64,000 nt of DNA. Source: Microcystis wesenbergii NRERC-220. Lineage in GTDB: Bacteria > Cyanobacteriota > Cyanobacteriia > Cyanobacteriales > Microcystaceae. A program made the position numbers and the translations under genes. The notes beneath the pieces are model-generated. The model did no database searches and was not told the DNA's origin. It saw only the letters and a list, made by a program, of their open reading frames with translations. The number at the start of each line of letters is the position of its first letter. The first letter of the stretch is position 1. Below are positions 32,125 through 39,981 of the stretch, in pieces. The stretch is taken from NCBI RefSeq assembly GCF_032027425.1, contig NZ_JAVSJA010000001.1, forward strand, positions 2,617,501-2,681,500. The letters are read 5' to 3'.

Positions 32125-32177
32125 AGAAAACGGGTTTCTTTGAGAGAAAACGGGTTTCTTTGAGAAACCCGTTTTCT
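32125..32177. repeat. Family H hairpin repeat, copy 1 (with one arm doubled)
   Basis: AGAAAACGGGTTTCT occurs twice followed by one complementary arm AGAAACCCGTTTTCT. It lies 7 nt after the BT1 transporter stop codon. Confidence 0.9.
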
Positions 32178-32234
32178 GCCATCTTCATCTTGCTCAATTG
32201 AGAACAGTTTTTAACTTTTCCAAGACAGAATTGT

Positions 32235-32456
32235 TTAACGTAATTTTTCCCATTCTTCTCTACTAATATTTGCTTGTTGTAAAATTTTAGCCAGCAAGCT
32301 TTTACTTATATCTCCTTGGTGTGGATTAGGAATCCAGATTTTTAATTTTCCCTGCACCATATATTGATGATTTCCTCCTACCAGAGGACCAGAAAATCCC
32401 AGCTTTCTCAACTGGCGAATTAACTCTTTCCTTTTGATGGGGGCAAAAGGTGGCAT
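32235..32456 (-). CDS. hicA: HicA family toxin
   Basis: A 73-residue HicA/YcfA double-stranded RNA-binding-fold mRNA interferase. KRKELIRQLRKLGFSGPLVG is the first helix, GGNHQYMVQGKLKIWIPNPH contains the catalytic His (NHQYM), and DISKSLLAKILQQANISREE the last helix. Its ATG overlaps the last base of the hicB stop codon (TGATG). The antitoxin gene precedes the toxin, the reverse of the E. coli hicAB order. Confidence 0.93.
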   Translation of the reverse strand: MPPFAPIKRKELIRQLRKLGFSGPLVGGNHQYMVQGKLKIWIPNPHQGDISKSLLAKILQQANISREEWEKLR

Positions 32457-32701
32457 CAGGCGATTTTTTCTTGAGGGGTTAGATTGATACCGTCAATAAT
32501 CGGTAACTGATGCTGTAAGCGTAATCCTAAAATAACCCAGCCTTCTAAAACTTCCTGTAACTGTTCCTTAGTAGCTTCGAGAGTTGTTTCATTAGCATAT
32601 ACTCCCTCAAATCCCGGAATTTCTCCATAAAAAGTACCGTCTTCTAGAACTTCATAAGTTGCCAGTTCCATTGCTTGTTTTAGATATTTTGTTAGCATCA
32701 T
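32456..32701 (-). CDS. hicB: HicB family antitoxin
   Basis: An 81-residue HicB domain: YEVLEDGTFYGEIPGFEGVY, ANETTLEATKEQLQEVLEGW and ILGLRLQHQLPIIDG, the partial RNase H-like fold that masks HicA. No C-terminal DNA-binding domain is present, so autoregulation may be weak. The double ATG at the start makes Met1 and Met2 equivalent. Confidence 0.92.
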   Translation of the reverse strand: MMLTKYLKQAMELATYEVLEDGTFYGEIPGFEGVYANETTLEATKEQLQEVLEGWVILGLRLQHQLPIIDGINLTPQEKIA

Positions 32702-32792
32702 TGACAGGAATAAAGCTCAGTGATTGTCTCGAAGATTCTCTATTGGATGATCAGTTGTTTTGAACCTGGCGATAATTTTGCCCTGTTTCTCC

Positions 32793-32825
32793 AGAAAACG
32801 GGTTTCTCAAAGAAACCCGTTTTCT
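32793..32825. repeat. Family H hairpin repeat, copy 2
   Basis: Perfect arms AGAAAACGGGTTTCT and AGAAACCCGTTTTCT around CAA. The reverse strand of this element encodes ENGFL and the TGA stop of the small gene 32807-33007. Confidence 0.95.
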
Positions 32826-33007
32826 AGGTTTTCTAGCTGCTGTCTTCGTCTTTGACGATTTTCCGCTTCTAAGCGACTAATCGCTTCTTCTAATTGTAAT
32901 CCAACTAATTCCATCTCTTGACAATTGCGGTGTGCTTTTGCCAAAGTTTGCTTAAGTTGATCAGAATCCTGGGGAAGCTGAGGAACAAAATCCATATTTA
33001 ACTCCAT
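32807..33007 (-). CDS. Small coiled-coil protein of unknown function
   Basis: 66 residues, MELNMDFVPQLPQDSDQLKQ, then a heptad-rich helix QTLAKAHRNCQEMELVGLQL and EEAISRLEAENRQRRRQQLE. The last five residues and the stop come from the hairpin repeat. It overlaps the preceding gene by 10 nt, so translation is probably coupled. It is likely to bind the product of that gene. I do not recognise a family. Confidence 0.6.
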   Translation of the reverse strand: MELNMDFVPQLPQDSDQLKQTLAKAHRNCQEMELVGLQLEEAISRLEAENRQRRRQQLENLENGFL

Positions 33008-33336
33008 TCAAGTTTAATTTCTTCGACACTACGCATCAAGGCAGGAATCCGCACTTGGGTTGTCTTAATGACTTCTTCTATAAATCTTAGCAAGTCAGGA
33101 GAAATCATCGGTTGAGATTGAGCGGCACGAATTTCTAAGTTTGATAGCTGAGAAAACCGAGATTCTGCTTGGAGGGCAATTTCTGTGGGTTGCTCTAAAC
33201 TGTCTAGGGTTTCTGCTGTTTCACCACAACGGTTTAAGATGGCAAATTCTACAGCTTTAGATTCGTCAACAATGTCTAATAGCCTATTTTTCAGATTGAT
33301 GATCAGTTGTTTTGACTCTGGCGATAATTTTGCCAT
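32998..33336 (-). CDS. Small helical protein of unknown function
   Basis: A 112-residue acidic helical protein, MAKLSPESKQLIINLKNRLL, DIVDESKAVEFAILNRCGET and RFIEEVIKTTQVRIPALMRS. It has no signal peptide or recognised motif. Together with the following overlapping gene it forms a two-gene unit that could be a toxin-antitoxin or partner pair, but nothing proves that. Confidence 0.6.
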   Translation of the reverse strand: MAKLSPESKQLIINLKNRLLDIVDESKAVEFAILNRCGETAETLDSLEQPTEIALQAESRFSQLSNLEIRAAQSQPMISPDLLRFIEEVIKTTQVRIPALMRSVEEIKLEWS

Positions 33337-33418
33337 TTTTCTCAGCTTACCATACTGGCCAATCTACTGATTCCAGTCTAGCGCGAGTTAGCAATCCCTA
33401 GCGATCGCATCTTATTCC

Positions 33419-33472
33419 AGAAAACGGGTTTCTCAAAGAAACCCGTTTTCTTCTCAAAGAAACCCGTTTTCT
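33419..33472. repeat. Family H hairpin repeat, copy 3 (one arm doubled)
   Basis: One AGAAAACGGGTTTCT and two complementary arms, mirror image of copy 1. It lies 10 nt beyond the stop of the PEP-CTERM gene on the minus strand. Confidence 0.9.
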
Positions 33473-33481
33473 ATGGCTGCC

Positions 33482-34195
33482 CTAATGGCGCCTAAATGCC
33501 GCTGCCGTTCCCAGTAAGCCTAGGGCCAGCAAACCTAAGCCAGAACTTGATTCAGGAACAGGAACAGTCTGGGCAAAGCGAACTTCAGAGAGACCAATAG
33601 GCCCTGGTGCTGTCCAACCAACGAACCAATTGTTTGCTACATCAATTCTAGCATATTGGGCTTGAATTAAAGGAAAGGAAAAAAGTGTGGCTGGTATGTT
33701 AGTTGCCGTACCTTCAGGTAGTGTTAGGGTTCCTGATACATAAACTGGACTGCTAAAGTCGGAGTTATTGGAGAGAATTAGTGTGAAATCCTTGATTCCG
33801 CGATCAGTAGCTGTGGTATTAAAAGCGTTGTAATTCCACAAAGCCAAGGTATCTAAGAACACAGAACTGCCAAAATCAAAATCAAGATTGACATCAGCAG
33901 GAGTCGTCCCGATTTCTAAACGTACTCCCCAGAAATTAGACAAATCGCTACCTGCGACGTGCTGTTGCTGCAAAGCGTTTCCAGGTCCAGTCAACCCATT
34001 GCCGTTGGCAGTGTTGACTAAGGCTCCAACGGTGAGAGTAGCAGTGCCTGCATTAAGCGTTAAGGTTGGAGTCGGATTGTAGATGATCGGCAGCGCTTGG
34101 ACGGGGAGGATAGTCAGTCCAGCGATCGCGCTAACTGTGCCAGCGAAGACAACACCAGCCAGAGAGAGAGATTTGAAGTTAGTTGTAAAATTCAT
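33482..34195 (-). CDS. PEP-CTERM sorting domain protein
   Basis: From ATG 34193-34195 the product has 237 residues: a signal peptide (SLAGVVFAGTVSAIAGLTIL, cut near VQALP), a beta-rich body (VRLEIGTTPADVNLDFDFGS, DFTLILSNNSDFSSPVYVSG, a discoidin-like pattern), and a C-terminal sorting signal VPESSSGLGLLALGLLGTAA with AFRRH. The motif is VPE-S rather than the usual VPEP, but the hydrophobic helix and basic tail are right. Such proteins are cut by exosortase and exported to the surface or matrix. Confidence 0.88.
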   Translation of the reverse strand: MNFTTNFKSLSLAGVVFAGTVSAIAGLTILPVQALPIIYNPTPTLTLNAGTATLTVGALVNTANGNGLTGPGNALQQQHVAGSDLSNFWGVRLEIGTTPADVNLDFDFGSSVFLDTLALWNYNAFNTTATDRGIKDFTLILSNNSDFSSPVYVSGTLTLPEGTATNIPATLFSFPLIQAQYARIDVANNWFVGWTAPGPIGLSEVRFAQTVPVPESSSGLGLLALGLLGTAAAFRRH

Positions 34196-34295
34196 GGGCA
34201 ATTTTGGGCAAATTCCACCAGCATTCTACCCCCCCCCCGATTTTGTCAAATATCGCTTTTTTATCGATTGCATAGATGTATAGAGTTTTATCTCC

Positions 34296-34327
34296 AGAAA
34301 ACGGGTTTCTCAAAGAAACCCGTTTTA
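34296..34327. repeat. Family H hairpin repeat, copy 4
   Basis: Arms AGAAAACGGGTTTCT and AGAAACCCGTTTTAT, one mismatch at the end. It interrupts a decayed minus-strand frame and lies 40 nt before the NtcA site of glnN. Confidence 0.9.
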
Positions 34328-34367
34328 TCAGTGCGATCGCTTGGGGAAGATCGGGTTTAGGATATTT

Positions 34368-34381
34368 GTAATGTTTGATAC
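34368..34381 (+). promoter_or_regulatory. NtcA binding site of the glnN promoter
   Basis: GTA, eight bases, TAC, inside the larger symmetric TTGTA...TACAA. A -10 box TAAGAT (TAN3T) starts 22 bases downstream at 34404-34409, the canonical spacing for NtcA-activated promoters. The predicted start of transcription is near 34416, leaving a leader of about 195 nt before glnN. Confidence 0.8.
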
Positions 34382-34403
34382 AAATCTCTCGATCATCTGT
34401 TCT

Positions 34404-34409
34404 TAAGAT
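34404..34409 (+). promoter_or_regulatory. -10 box of the glnN promoter
   Basis: TAAGAT, matching TAN3T, 22 nt after the NtcA site. No -35 box is needed when NtcA occupies this position. Confidence 0.7.
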
Positions 34410-34611
34410 TAAGGCTGGTGTTGCTAATTGATCGGAAAAGAGGCCGGCGCAAGCAGATAAAAACCGCAGAGAAGCTTGTGCCGTGGGATCAAAATTATTA
34501 AGCGGAGAATAGCCTCTGACCGGAATTCAACATCAAAGTTAGTAGGAAACTTGTCATCGCCTAAGTAAAGTAACCCTTTATCCACGACACAACACAATAG
34601 GAAAAATACTT

Positions 34612-36783
34612 ATGAGTTATGGAACCCGTGTTCAAGCTATCTCTCAAGTCACAGACCGTAAACCCCTACCGAGCAAAATTCCTCAACGTTTAGAGGCTCT
34701 GTGGGCAACCGATGTCTTTACCCTGAGCAAAATGCAGGCCAGTCTTCCGAAAGACGTATTCAAATCGGTCAAAAACACGATTTTAACCGGGGGAAAATTA
34801 GACGTTTCCATCGCCAGTACGGTAGCGGCAGCGATGAAGGATTGGGCCACGTCCAAAGGGGCGCTGTACTATGCCCACGTCTTCTATCCGATGACCAACG
34901 CCACCGCCGAAAAACACGATGGTTTTATCTCCGTGCAGAGCGACGGTTCGGTGATCACGGAATTTACGGGCAAAGTCTTAGTACAGGGAGAACCGGACGG
35001 GTCTTCCTTTCCTAACGGCGGCCTTCGCTCCACCTTTGAAGCGCGGGGTTACACCGCTTGGGATGTCACCAGTCCCGCCTACGTCATGGAGACGGATAAT
35101 GGTGTCACCCTGTGTATCCCCACGGTTTTCATCTCTTGGACAGGAGAGGCCCTCGACAAAAAAACGCCGCTTTTACGCTCGATTTCATCGATGAGTAAAG
35201 CCGCCACCAGGGTGCTGAAGCTCTTAGGACATACGGAGGTCGCCCCCGTTAACTCCAGCTGCGGTGCTGAACAGGAATATTTCCTAGTCGATGCTCATTT
35301 TGCCCATAGTCGCCCCGATTTACTGCTCACCGGTCGCACCCTATTTGGTAAACCCGCCGCTAAGGGTCAACAGTTCGACGATCATTATTTTGGCGCGATT
35401 CCCGAACGGGTTCAGGTGTTTATGCAGGAAGTGGAGGAAAGAATGTATCGCCTCGGCATTCCGGCCAAAACCCGCCATAACGAAGTCGCCCCCGGACAGT
35501 TCGAGATTGCGCCCTTTTTCGAGGCTGCTAACGTGGCCAGTGACCATCAGCAGTTAATTATGACTTTGCTGAAAAGTACGGCTAAAAAACACGGTTTTGT
35601 TTGCCTACTGCATGAAAAACCCTTTGCGGGAATTAATGGTTCGGGAAAACACGTTAACTGGTCCGTCGGCAACGCTACCCAGGGTAATCTGTTGGATCCG
35701 GGCGATACTCCCCACGCTAATATGCAGTTTTTGTTATTCTGTGGGGCGGTGATTCGTGGCGTTCACAAGTACGGGCCGCTTTTACGCGCAGTGGTGGCTA
35801 CCGCCAGCAATGATCACCGTTTGGGGGCAAATGAAGCTCCTCCCGCCATTATTTCGGTATATTTGGGCAGCCAGTTAGAAAAGGTATTCGACCAAATTAG
35901 CCAAGGCCGAATTGAGGGTTCTGATGCTCCGGGGTTGATGGATCTCGGTGTCGATACCCTGCCGGTATTCCCCAAGGATCCTGGCGATCGCAATCGTACC
36001 TCTCCTTTTGCTTTTACGGGCAATCGCTTTGAATTCCGCGCCGTGGGTTCTAATCAGTCAGTTTCTGGGCCGCTGGTGGCGATGAACACGATTCTAGCGG
36101 ATTCCCTGACTTGGGTGGCGGATAACTTAGAAAGCCGGATGAAAGCCGGGGAAGACCTCAATACTGCCGCCCAGGGTGTTCTCAAGGAGATCATGGACAA
36201 ACACAGAAATGTGATCTTCGGAGGTAACGGATATTCCCCGGAATGGCACAAAATGGCGGTAGAAGAGCGCGGTTTAGCGAATCTCCGCACCACTGCCGAT
36301 GCTTTACCCGTGCTGAAAGCCGATTATATTGAAGAACTGTTTACCCGCATGGGTGTGTTTACCCCCGTTGAACTGGAAAGTCGTTTTGATGTCTATGCGG
36401 AACAGTATTTGCTGGCCATCGAAGTGGAGGCGGAACTGGTGGTAAGTATGGCTAAAACGATTATTTATCCCGCTGCTGTTCGCTACTTGTCGGAATTGTC
36501 TTTGGCGATCTCTAATGCGGCGGCGATCGGCATCGAGATCAATAAGGAAAACGCCCAAACCCTCTCGAATCTGATTAAGTTAATGATGGATAGCGTTGGC
36601 AAACTGAGTGAGGCCATGGCTAAAGACGATTTTGACTCGATCGAGGAACATATGCAGTATTCTGCTCAAACAATCCGTCCCTTGATGGATAAGGTGCGCG
36701 AATATGCCGACACACTGGAAGGGGAAGTGGCCGACAATTTCTGGCCGCTGCCTACCTATCAAGAAATGTTGTTTGTTAAATAA
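34612..36783 (+). CDS. glnN: Glutamine synthetase type III
   Basis: A 723-residue GSIII (GlnN), clearly longer than the 470-residue GSI. The N-terminus SKIPQRLEALWATDVFTLSK is typical. Catalytic parts are NSSCGAEQEYFLVDAHF, RTLFGKPAAKGQQFDDHYFG, TRHNEVAPGQFEIAPFFEAA, INGSGKHVNWSVGN and NRTSPFAFTGNRFEFRAVGS. It condenses ammonia and glutamate with ATP. In cyanobacteria glnN is induced by nitrogen starvation through NtcA, and the site upstream (34368) fits. The hexamer/dodecamer C-terminal helices follow. An intrinsic terminator is at 36793-36842. Confidence 0.97.
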   Translation: MSYGTRVQAISQVTDRKPLPSKIPQRLEALWATDVFTLSKMQASLPKDVFKSVKNTILTGGKLDVSIASTVAAAMKDWATSKGALYYAHVFYPMTNATAEKHDGFISVQSDGSVITEFTGKVLVQGEPDGSSFPNGGLRSTFEARGYTAWDVTSPAYVMETDNGVTLCIPTVFISWTGEALDKKTPLLRSISSMSKAATRVLKLLGHTEVAPVNSSCGAEQEYFLVDAHFAHSRPDLLLTGRTLFGKPAAKGQQFDDHYFGAIPERVQVFMQEVEERMYRLGIPAKTRHNEVAPGQFEIAPFFEAANVASDHQQLIMTLLKSTAKKHGFVCLLHEKPFAGINGSGKHVNWSVGNATQGNLLDPGDTPHANMQFLLFCGAVIRGVHKYGPLLRAVVATASNDHRLGANEAPPAIISVYLGSQLEKVFDQISQGRIEGSDAPGLMDLGVDTLPVFPKDPGDRNRTSPFAFTGNRFEFRAVGSNQSVSGPLVAMNTILADSLTWVADNLESRMKAGEDLNTAAQGVLKEIMDKHRNVIFGGNGYSPEWHKMAVEERGLANLRTTADALPVLKADYIEELFTRMGVFTPVELESRFDVYAEQYLLAIEVEAELVVSMAKTIIYPAAVRYLSELSLAISNAAAIGIEINKENAQTLSNLIKLMMDSVGKLSEAMAKDDFDSIEEHMQYSAQTIRPLMDKVREYADTLEGEVADNFWPLPTYQEMLFVK

Positions 36784-36792
36784 CATGACGAC

Positions 36793-36842
36793 AAGGAGGG
36801 GGTGAATAAGCTGAAAAAATGATTAGTCACCCCCTTCTTTTT
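36793..36842 (+). terminator. Intrinsic terminator of glnN
   Basis: AAGGAGGGGGTGA pairs with TCACCCCCTTCTTT across a 21-nt loop and is followed by a T-rich run ending at 36842. It begins 10 nt beyond the glnN stop. Confidence 0.8.
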
Positions 36843-36885
36843 AGCTGTTATCGAAACAACCCTGGGTGCATCTCATTTTTGCCCT

Positions 36886-36914
36886 CTCAAAAATTAATTA
36901 TGCAAGAACTCTAT
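36886..36914. repeat. Fragment of MITE family B (end only)
   Basis: TCAAAAATTAATTATGCAAG and AACTCTATA reproduce one end of family B in inverted orientation. The palindrome at 36916 follows directly. Confidence 0.55.
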
Positions 36915-36915
36915 A

Positions 36916-36943
36916 GTAGGGTTGATTCATGAATCAACCCTAC
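36916..36943. repeat. Perfect 28-bp palindrome (family P, variant 2)
   Basis: Identical to 22603-22630: the half GTAGGGTTGATTCA followed by its complement without spacer. Confidence 0.95.
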
Positions 36944-37188
36944 CCAAACCCTAGAGCGCATTAGTTTTTCGGTGGGATGCTTACAGGCAGCTGCTGATAT
37001 ATCTGTAATAATTTAAGGGTCACTGATAATTGCTGATTGTCGGTATTTCTGCAAATGTGAGATGCACCCAACAACCCTTGTCTAAAACCTCGCCTTCTAG
37101 TCAGATTCTTCCCTCCTGCCTCCTGCCTTCGTTAGCTCTGGTAGTTTTAAGTTATGTTAAGAAAAGTAAATATAAATCTAAAACTACT

Positions 37189-38682
37189 ATGGTACTAACT
37201 CCGACAATTGGCGAAAAATCCTATAATCGTCAGGATTGGCAAAAAGGCTATCAATCCCAACCTAACGAGTATGATTACGAGGTAGAAGACATCGAGGGGC
37301 AAATTCCCCCCGATTTACAGGGTACAGTCTTTAAAAACGGCCCCGGTTTACTCGATATCGCTGGCACGGCGATCGCTCATCCCTTCGATGGGGATGGTAT
37401 GATCAGCGCGATTAGCTTCAACCATGGGCGCGTACATTATCGTAATCGTTTTGTTAAAACTGAGGGTTATCTCCAGGAACAGAAAGCGGGAAAACCCCTT
37501 TATCGCGGTGTTTTCGGCACGAAAAAACCGGGGGGAATTTTCGGCAATGCTTTTGATTTGCGTCTGAAAAATATTGCTAATACTAATGTTATCTACTGGG
37601 GTGATAAATTACTGGCACTTTGGGAAGCGGCCGAACCCCATCGCCTCGATGCTAAAACCCTTGATACTATTGGTTTAGACTATCTCGATGGTATCTTAGA
37701 AAAAGGCGATTCTTTTGCCGCTCATCCTCGCATCGATCCCGCTTGTATTTTCGATAATCATCAACCTTGTCTGGTAAATTTTGCCATTAAAACGGGTTTG
37801 TCTAGTTCAATTACTCTCTACGAAATTAGTCCCACGGGTAAGTTATTACGTCGTCATACCCACAGTATACCGGGCTTTTGTTTTATCCACGATTTTGTTA
37901 TTACTCCCCACTACGCTATCTTTTTCCAAAACCCGGTTGGTTATAATCCTTTTCCCTTTCTTTTTGGGTTAAAAGGTGCGGGAGAATGCCTGATCAATCA
38001 ACCGGACAAGTTAACTAAGATTATTATTATCTCCCGGGATCCTAACAAAAGAGAAGTGAAAGTTTTAGAAACTCCATCAGGTTTTGTCTTCCATCATAGC
38101 AATGCTTTTGAACAACTTGCCCCGAGCTACGTCGAAGGGGGGGAGAAAATTTATATTGATTCTATTTGTTATCAATCCTTACCACAACTGGATTCAAATA
38201 GCAGTTTTCAAGCGGTAGATTTTGATAGTTTAGCTCCCGGACATCTGTGGCGATTTACACTAAATTTATCAGAAAATACCGTTACAAGAGAATGTATTCT
38301 AGAGCATTGTTGTGAATTTCCCAGCATCAATCCGGCAAAAGTTGGTCGAGATTACCGTTATTTATACATCGCTGCCGCTCATCATGCCACCGGTAATGCT
38401 CCTTTGCAAGCAATCTTAAAACTGGACCTATTAACGGGAGAAAAACAATTACATTCTTTTGCTCCCCGGGGATTTGCGGGTGAGCCAGTTTTTGTGCCTA
38501 AACCCGATGGAATCGCTGAAGATGATGGTTGGTTATTGGTTGTCACTTACGATGCGGCTAGTCATCGATCGAATGGGGTAATCTTAGATGCTAAAGATAT
38601 CACTAATTCCCTAGGGGTTATCCATCTTAAACATCATATTCCCTACGGGTTACACGGTAGTTGGACCAGACAATGTTTTTAA
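37189..38682 (+). CDS. Carotenoid oxygenase (RPE65 family)
   Basis: From ATG 37189 the product has 497 residues; the frame is open upstream through intergenic sequence but the homologous part starts here (YNRQDWQKGYQSQPNEYDYE). Family features are GTVFKNGPGLLDIAG, HPFDGDGMISAISF, FCFIHDFVITPHYAIFFQNP with the second iron His, GFVFHHSNAF with the third, AAHHATGNAPLQAILKLD and the final YGLHGSW. An early His ligand is likely in SFAAHPRIDP. The enzyme cleaves carotenoids or apocarotenoids with O2. It resembles cyanobacterial apocarotenoid oxygenases; the exact substrate is unknown. Confidence 0.92.
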   Translation: MVLTPTIGEKSYNRQDWQKGYQSQPNEYDYEVEDIEGQIPPDLQGTVFKNGPGLLDIAGTAIAHPFDGDGMISAISFNHGRVHYRNRFVKTEGYLQEQKAGKPLYRGVFGTKKPGGIFGNAFDLRLKNIANTNVIYWGDKLLALWEAAEPHRLDAKTLDTIGLDYLDGILEKGDSFAAHPRIDPACIFDNHQPCLVNFAIKTGLSSSITLYEISPTGKLLRRHTHSIPGFCFIHDFVITPHYAIFFQNPVGYNPFPFLFGLKGAGECLINQPDKLTKIIIISRDPNKREVKVLETPSGFVFHHSNAFEQLAPSYVEGGEKIYIDSICYQSLPQLDSNSSFQAVDFDSLAPGHLWRFTLNLSENTVTRECILEHCCEFPSINPAKVGRDYRYLYIAAAHHATGNAPLQAILKLDLLTGEKQLHSFAPRGFAGEPVFVPKPDGIAEDDGWLLVVTYDAASHRSNGVILDAKDITNSLGVIHLKHHIPYGLHGSWTRQCF

Positions 38683-38784
38683 GTTAATTCCCTAGGGGTG
38701 GGTTTTCAATCCACCCTGACTAAACTTTACTCTTGAGAGCCTTCGACGCATTTTAAGCGCCTATCCTTAAATTAGCTGAATCTC

Positions 38785-38870
38785 CCCCCCTTGCCCCCCC
38801 GACATCGGGGGGGTTGGGGGGGCAAGGGGGGGGGTGTTGCCTATTGCCTATTGCCTCTTGCCTCATCTCA
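38785..38870. repeat. G/C palindrome and TTGCCTA tandem repeats
   Basis: CCCCCCCGACATCGGGGGGG at about 38796-38815, then G-rich sequence, then four to five TTGCCTA/TTGCCTC 7-bp units (38838-38867). The palindrome is the same as in MITE F copy 1. Confidence 0.8.
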
Positions 38871-38894
38871 ACAAGTAATTTAATGCTTAACAGC

Positions 38895-39761
38895 TTATTC
38901 TTCTTGTAGTAGCCAAAAACCAGCGAAGGATTCCGATTCAGGGTTAGATTGAATGGCTAAAAAATGCAGATTATTGGCTTTTTGTTTAGCTTCTTCAAAG
39001 TTTTTAGCTTCGTTTAAAGTCTCGGCATTAGTGACATTGACGAGAATCCAGCTATCACTAGCACCCGTTTCTAAACGTAGCAGAGGACGAGAACCAGTTT
39101 CTAACTTTAAATAGGCCATTTCTAACCCTGACATCCAACCAGCTAGGGGTAAAGCGCGGGGGGAAAAAATAACTAAACCGGGGATTTTTAGATTCTCATC
39201 TAATCTCATCCCTAGTATAGGCAAATTTTCTCCGAAGCTAATATCCCAATCTTTTAAATCATTAAAAGAAGACAATTCTAGCGTAACAAAAGCCCATTTA
39301 TCTGCCTTATCTCCCCGGACAGCATCGGGAAGGGGAACAGCATTTAAAGGAGGATAATTCACGGAAGCGGTTTTAGTTAAATTTTGATCATAACCAACTT
39401 CTTGAGGGTAGAAATTAACCATTCTTTCTTCTATCCATCTAGTGAGAGCATGAGTGCGACGACTAGGGGAAGCGGGAATACCGATATCCTCGCAAGCTTT
39501 GCTAATCATGTTATTCATCTGACGACGGAAAAAGCGAATTTTTTTGGGAGTTACCCCCGCTGCCTTGATAGCTGCAGTAATTGCTTCCCCTAACCATTGG
39601 GAATTAACCATCGTATTAGGACAATAACTGGCATATTTAAATAGTGTATCGGAGGAGCGATCGATTGTTGCCGGAGTTTCACAGATTAATAATTCCCATC
39701 TTTTTTTATTATTTTCATCCACCACCGGCCGCGAATAAAAATCAAGTTCCCAAATAGTCAT
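38895..39761 (-). CDS. Tab2/Atab2 family RNA-binding protein
   Basis: A 288-residue protein specific to oxygenic phototrophs. Family landmarks: MTIWELDFYSRPVVDENNKK, WELLICETP, KIRFFRRQMNNMISKACEDI, GIPASPSRRTHALTRWIEER, KWAFVTLELSSFNDL, GWMSGLEMAYLKLETGSRP and the C-terminal FAGFWLLQEE. In plants and algae Tab2/ATAB2 binds psaB mRNA and promotes its translation for photosystem I; the cyanobacterial function is less defined but assumed similar. ATG 39761 gives the family N-terminus exactly. Confidence 0.95.
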   Translation of the reverse strand: MTIWELDFYSRPVVDENNKKRWELLICETPATIDRSSDTLFKYASYCPNTMVNSQWLGEAITAAIKAAGVTPKKIRFFRRQMNNMISKACEDIGIPASPSRRTHALTRWIEERMVNFYPQEVGYDQNLTKTASVNYPPLNAVPLPDAVRGDKADKWAFVTLELSSFNDLKDWDISFGENLPILGMRLDENLKIPGLVIFSPRALPLAGWMSGLEMAYLKLETGSRPLLRLETGASDSWILVNVTNAETLNEAKNFEEAKQKANNLHFLAIQSNPESESFAGFWLLQEE

Positions 39762-39768
39762 ATTTTTT

Positions 39769-39807
39769 TCAGTTATCAGTTATCAGTTATCAGTTATCAG
39801 TTATCAG
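39769..39807. repeat. CAGTTAT tandem repeat
   Basis: Five 7-bp units TCAGTTA directly upstream of the Tab2 start codon. Confidence 0.9.
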
Positions 39808-39830
39808 ATTTGAGTTTTCAGTGAACAATA

Positions 39831-39931
39831 AGTACCTAAGCAAAATTAATTACACATATCTAACCCCCCCTTGCCTCTTGCCTTTTGCCTTTTGCCTTTC
39901 TTCACTAGGAAATTTATTTTGCACGACTACT
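39831..39931. repeat. MITE family E, copy 1
   Basis: Left AGTACCTAAGCAAAATTAAT, right TTTATTTTGCACGACTACT, flanked by TA. The interior has TTGCCTT 7-bp units. Copy 2 is at 43176-43276 and a right-end fragment at 55748-55775. Confidence 0.85.
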
Positions 39932-39981
39932 TATTAAGTGGCAAGTTCCGAGATTTCTTTTCACTGATTACTGTTTACTGT

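Larger units (their letters stand above)
34328..34590 (-). pseudogene. Decayed reading frame antisense to the glnN leader
   Basis: The minus strand reads KGLLYLGDDKFPTNFDVEFR and SEA from about 34583 to 34513. After a frame change it continues YSPLNNFDPTAQASLRFLSA, CAGLFSDQLATPALILRTDD and REICIKHYKYPKPDLPQAIA down to the hairpin at 34327. Both parts have normal protein composition and no start codon is left. I do not recognise the family. A chance open frame is possible, but two consecutive well-formed segments in complementary frames are unlikely by chance. Confidence 0.4.

Noticed and set aside
37030-37188. 53-residue N-terminal extension of the carotenoid oxygenase
   Set aside because: Composition is that of intergenic DNA, and the family N-terminus begins after ATG 37189.
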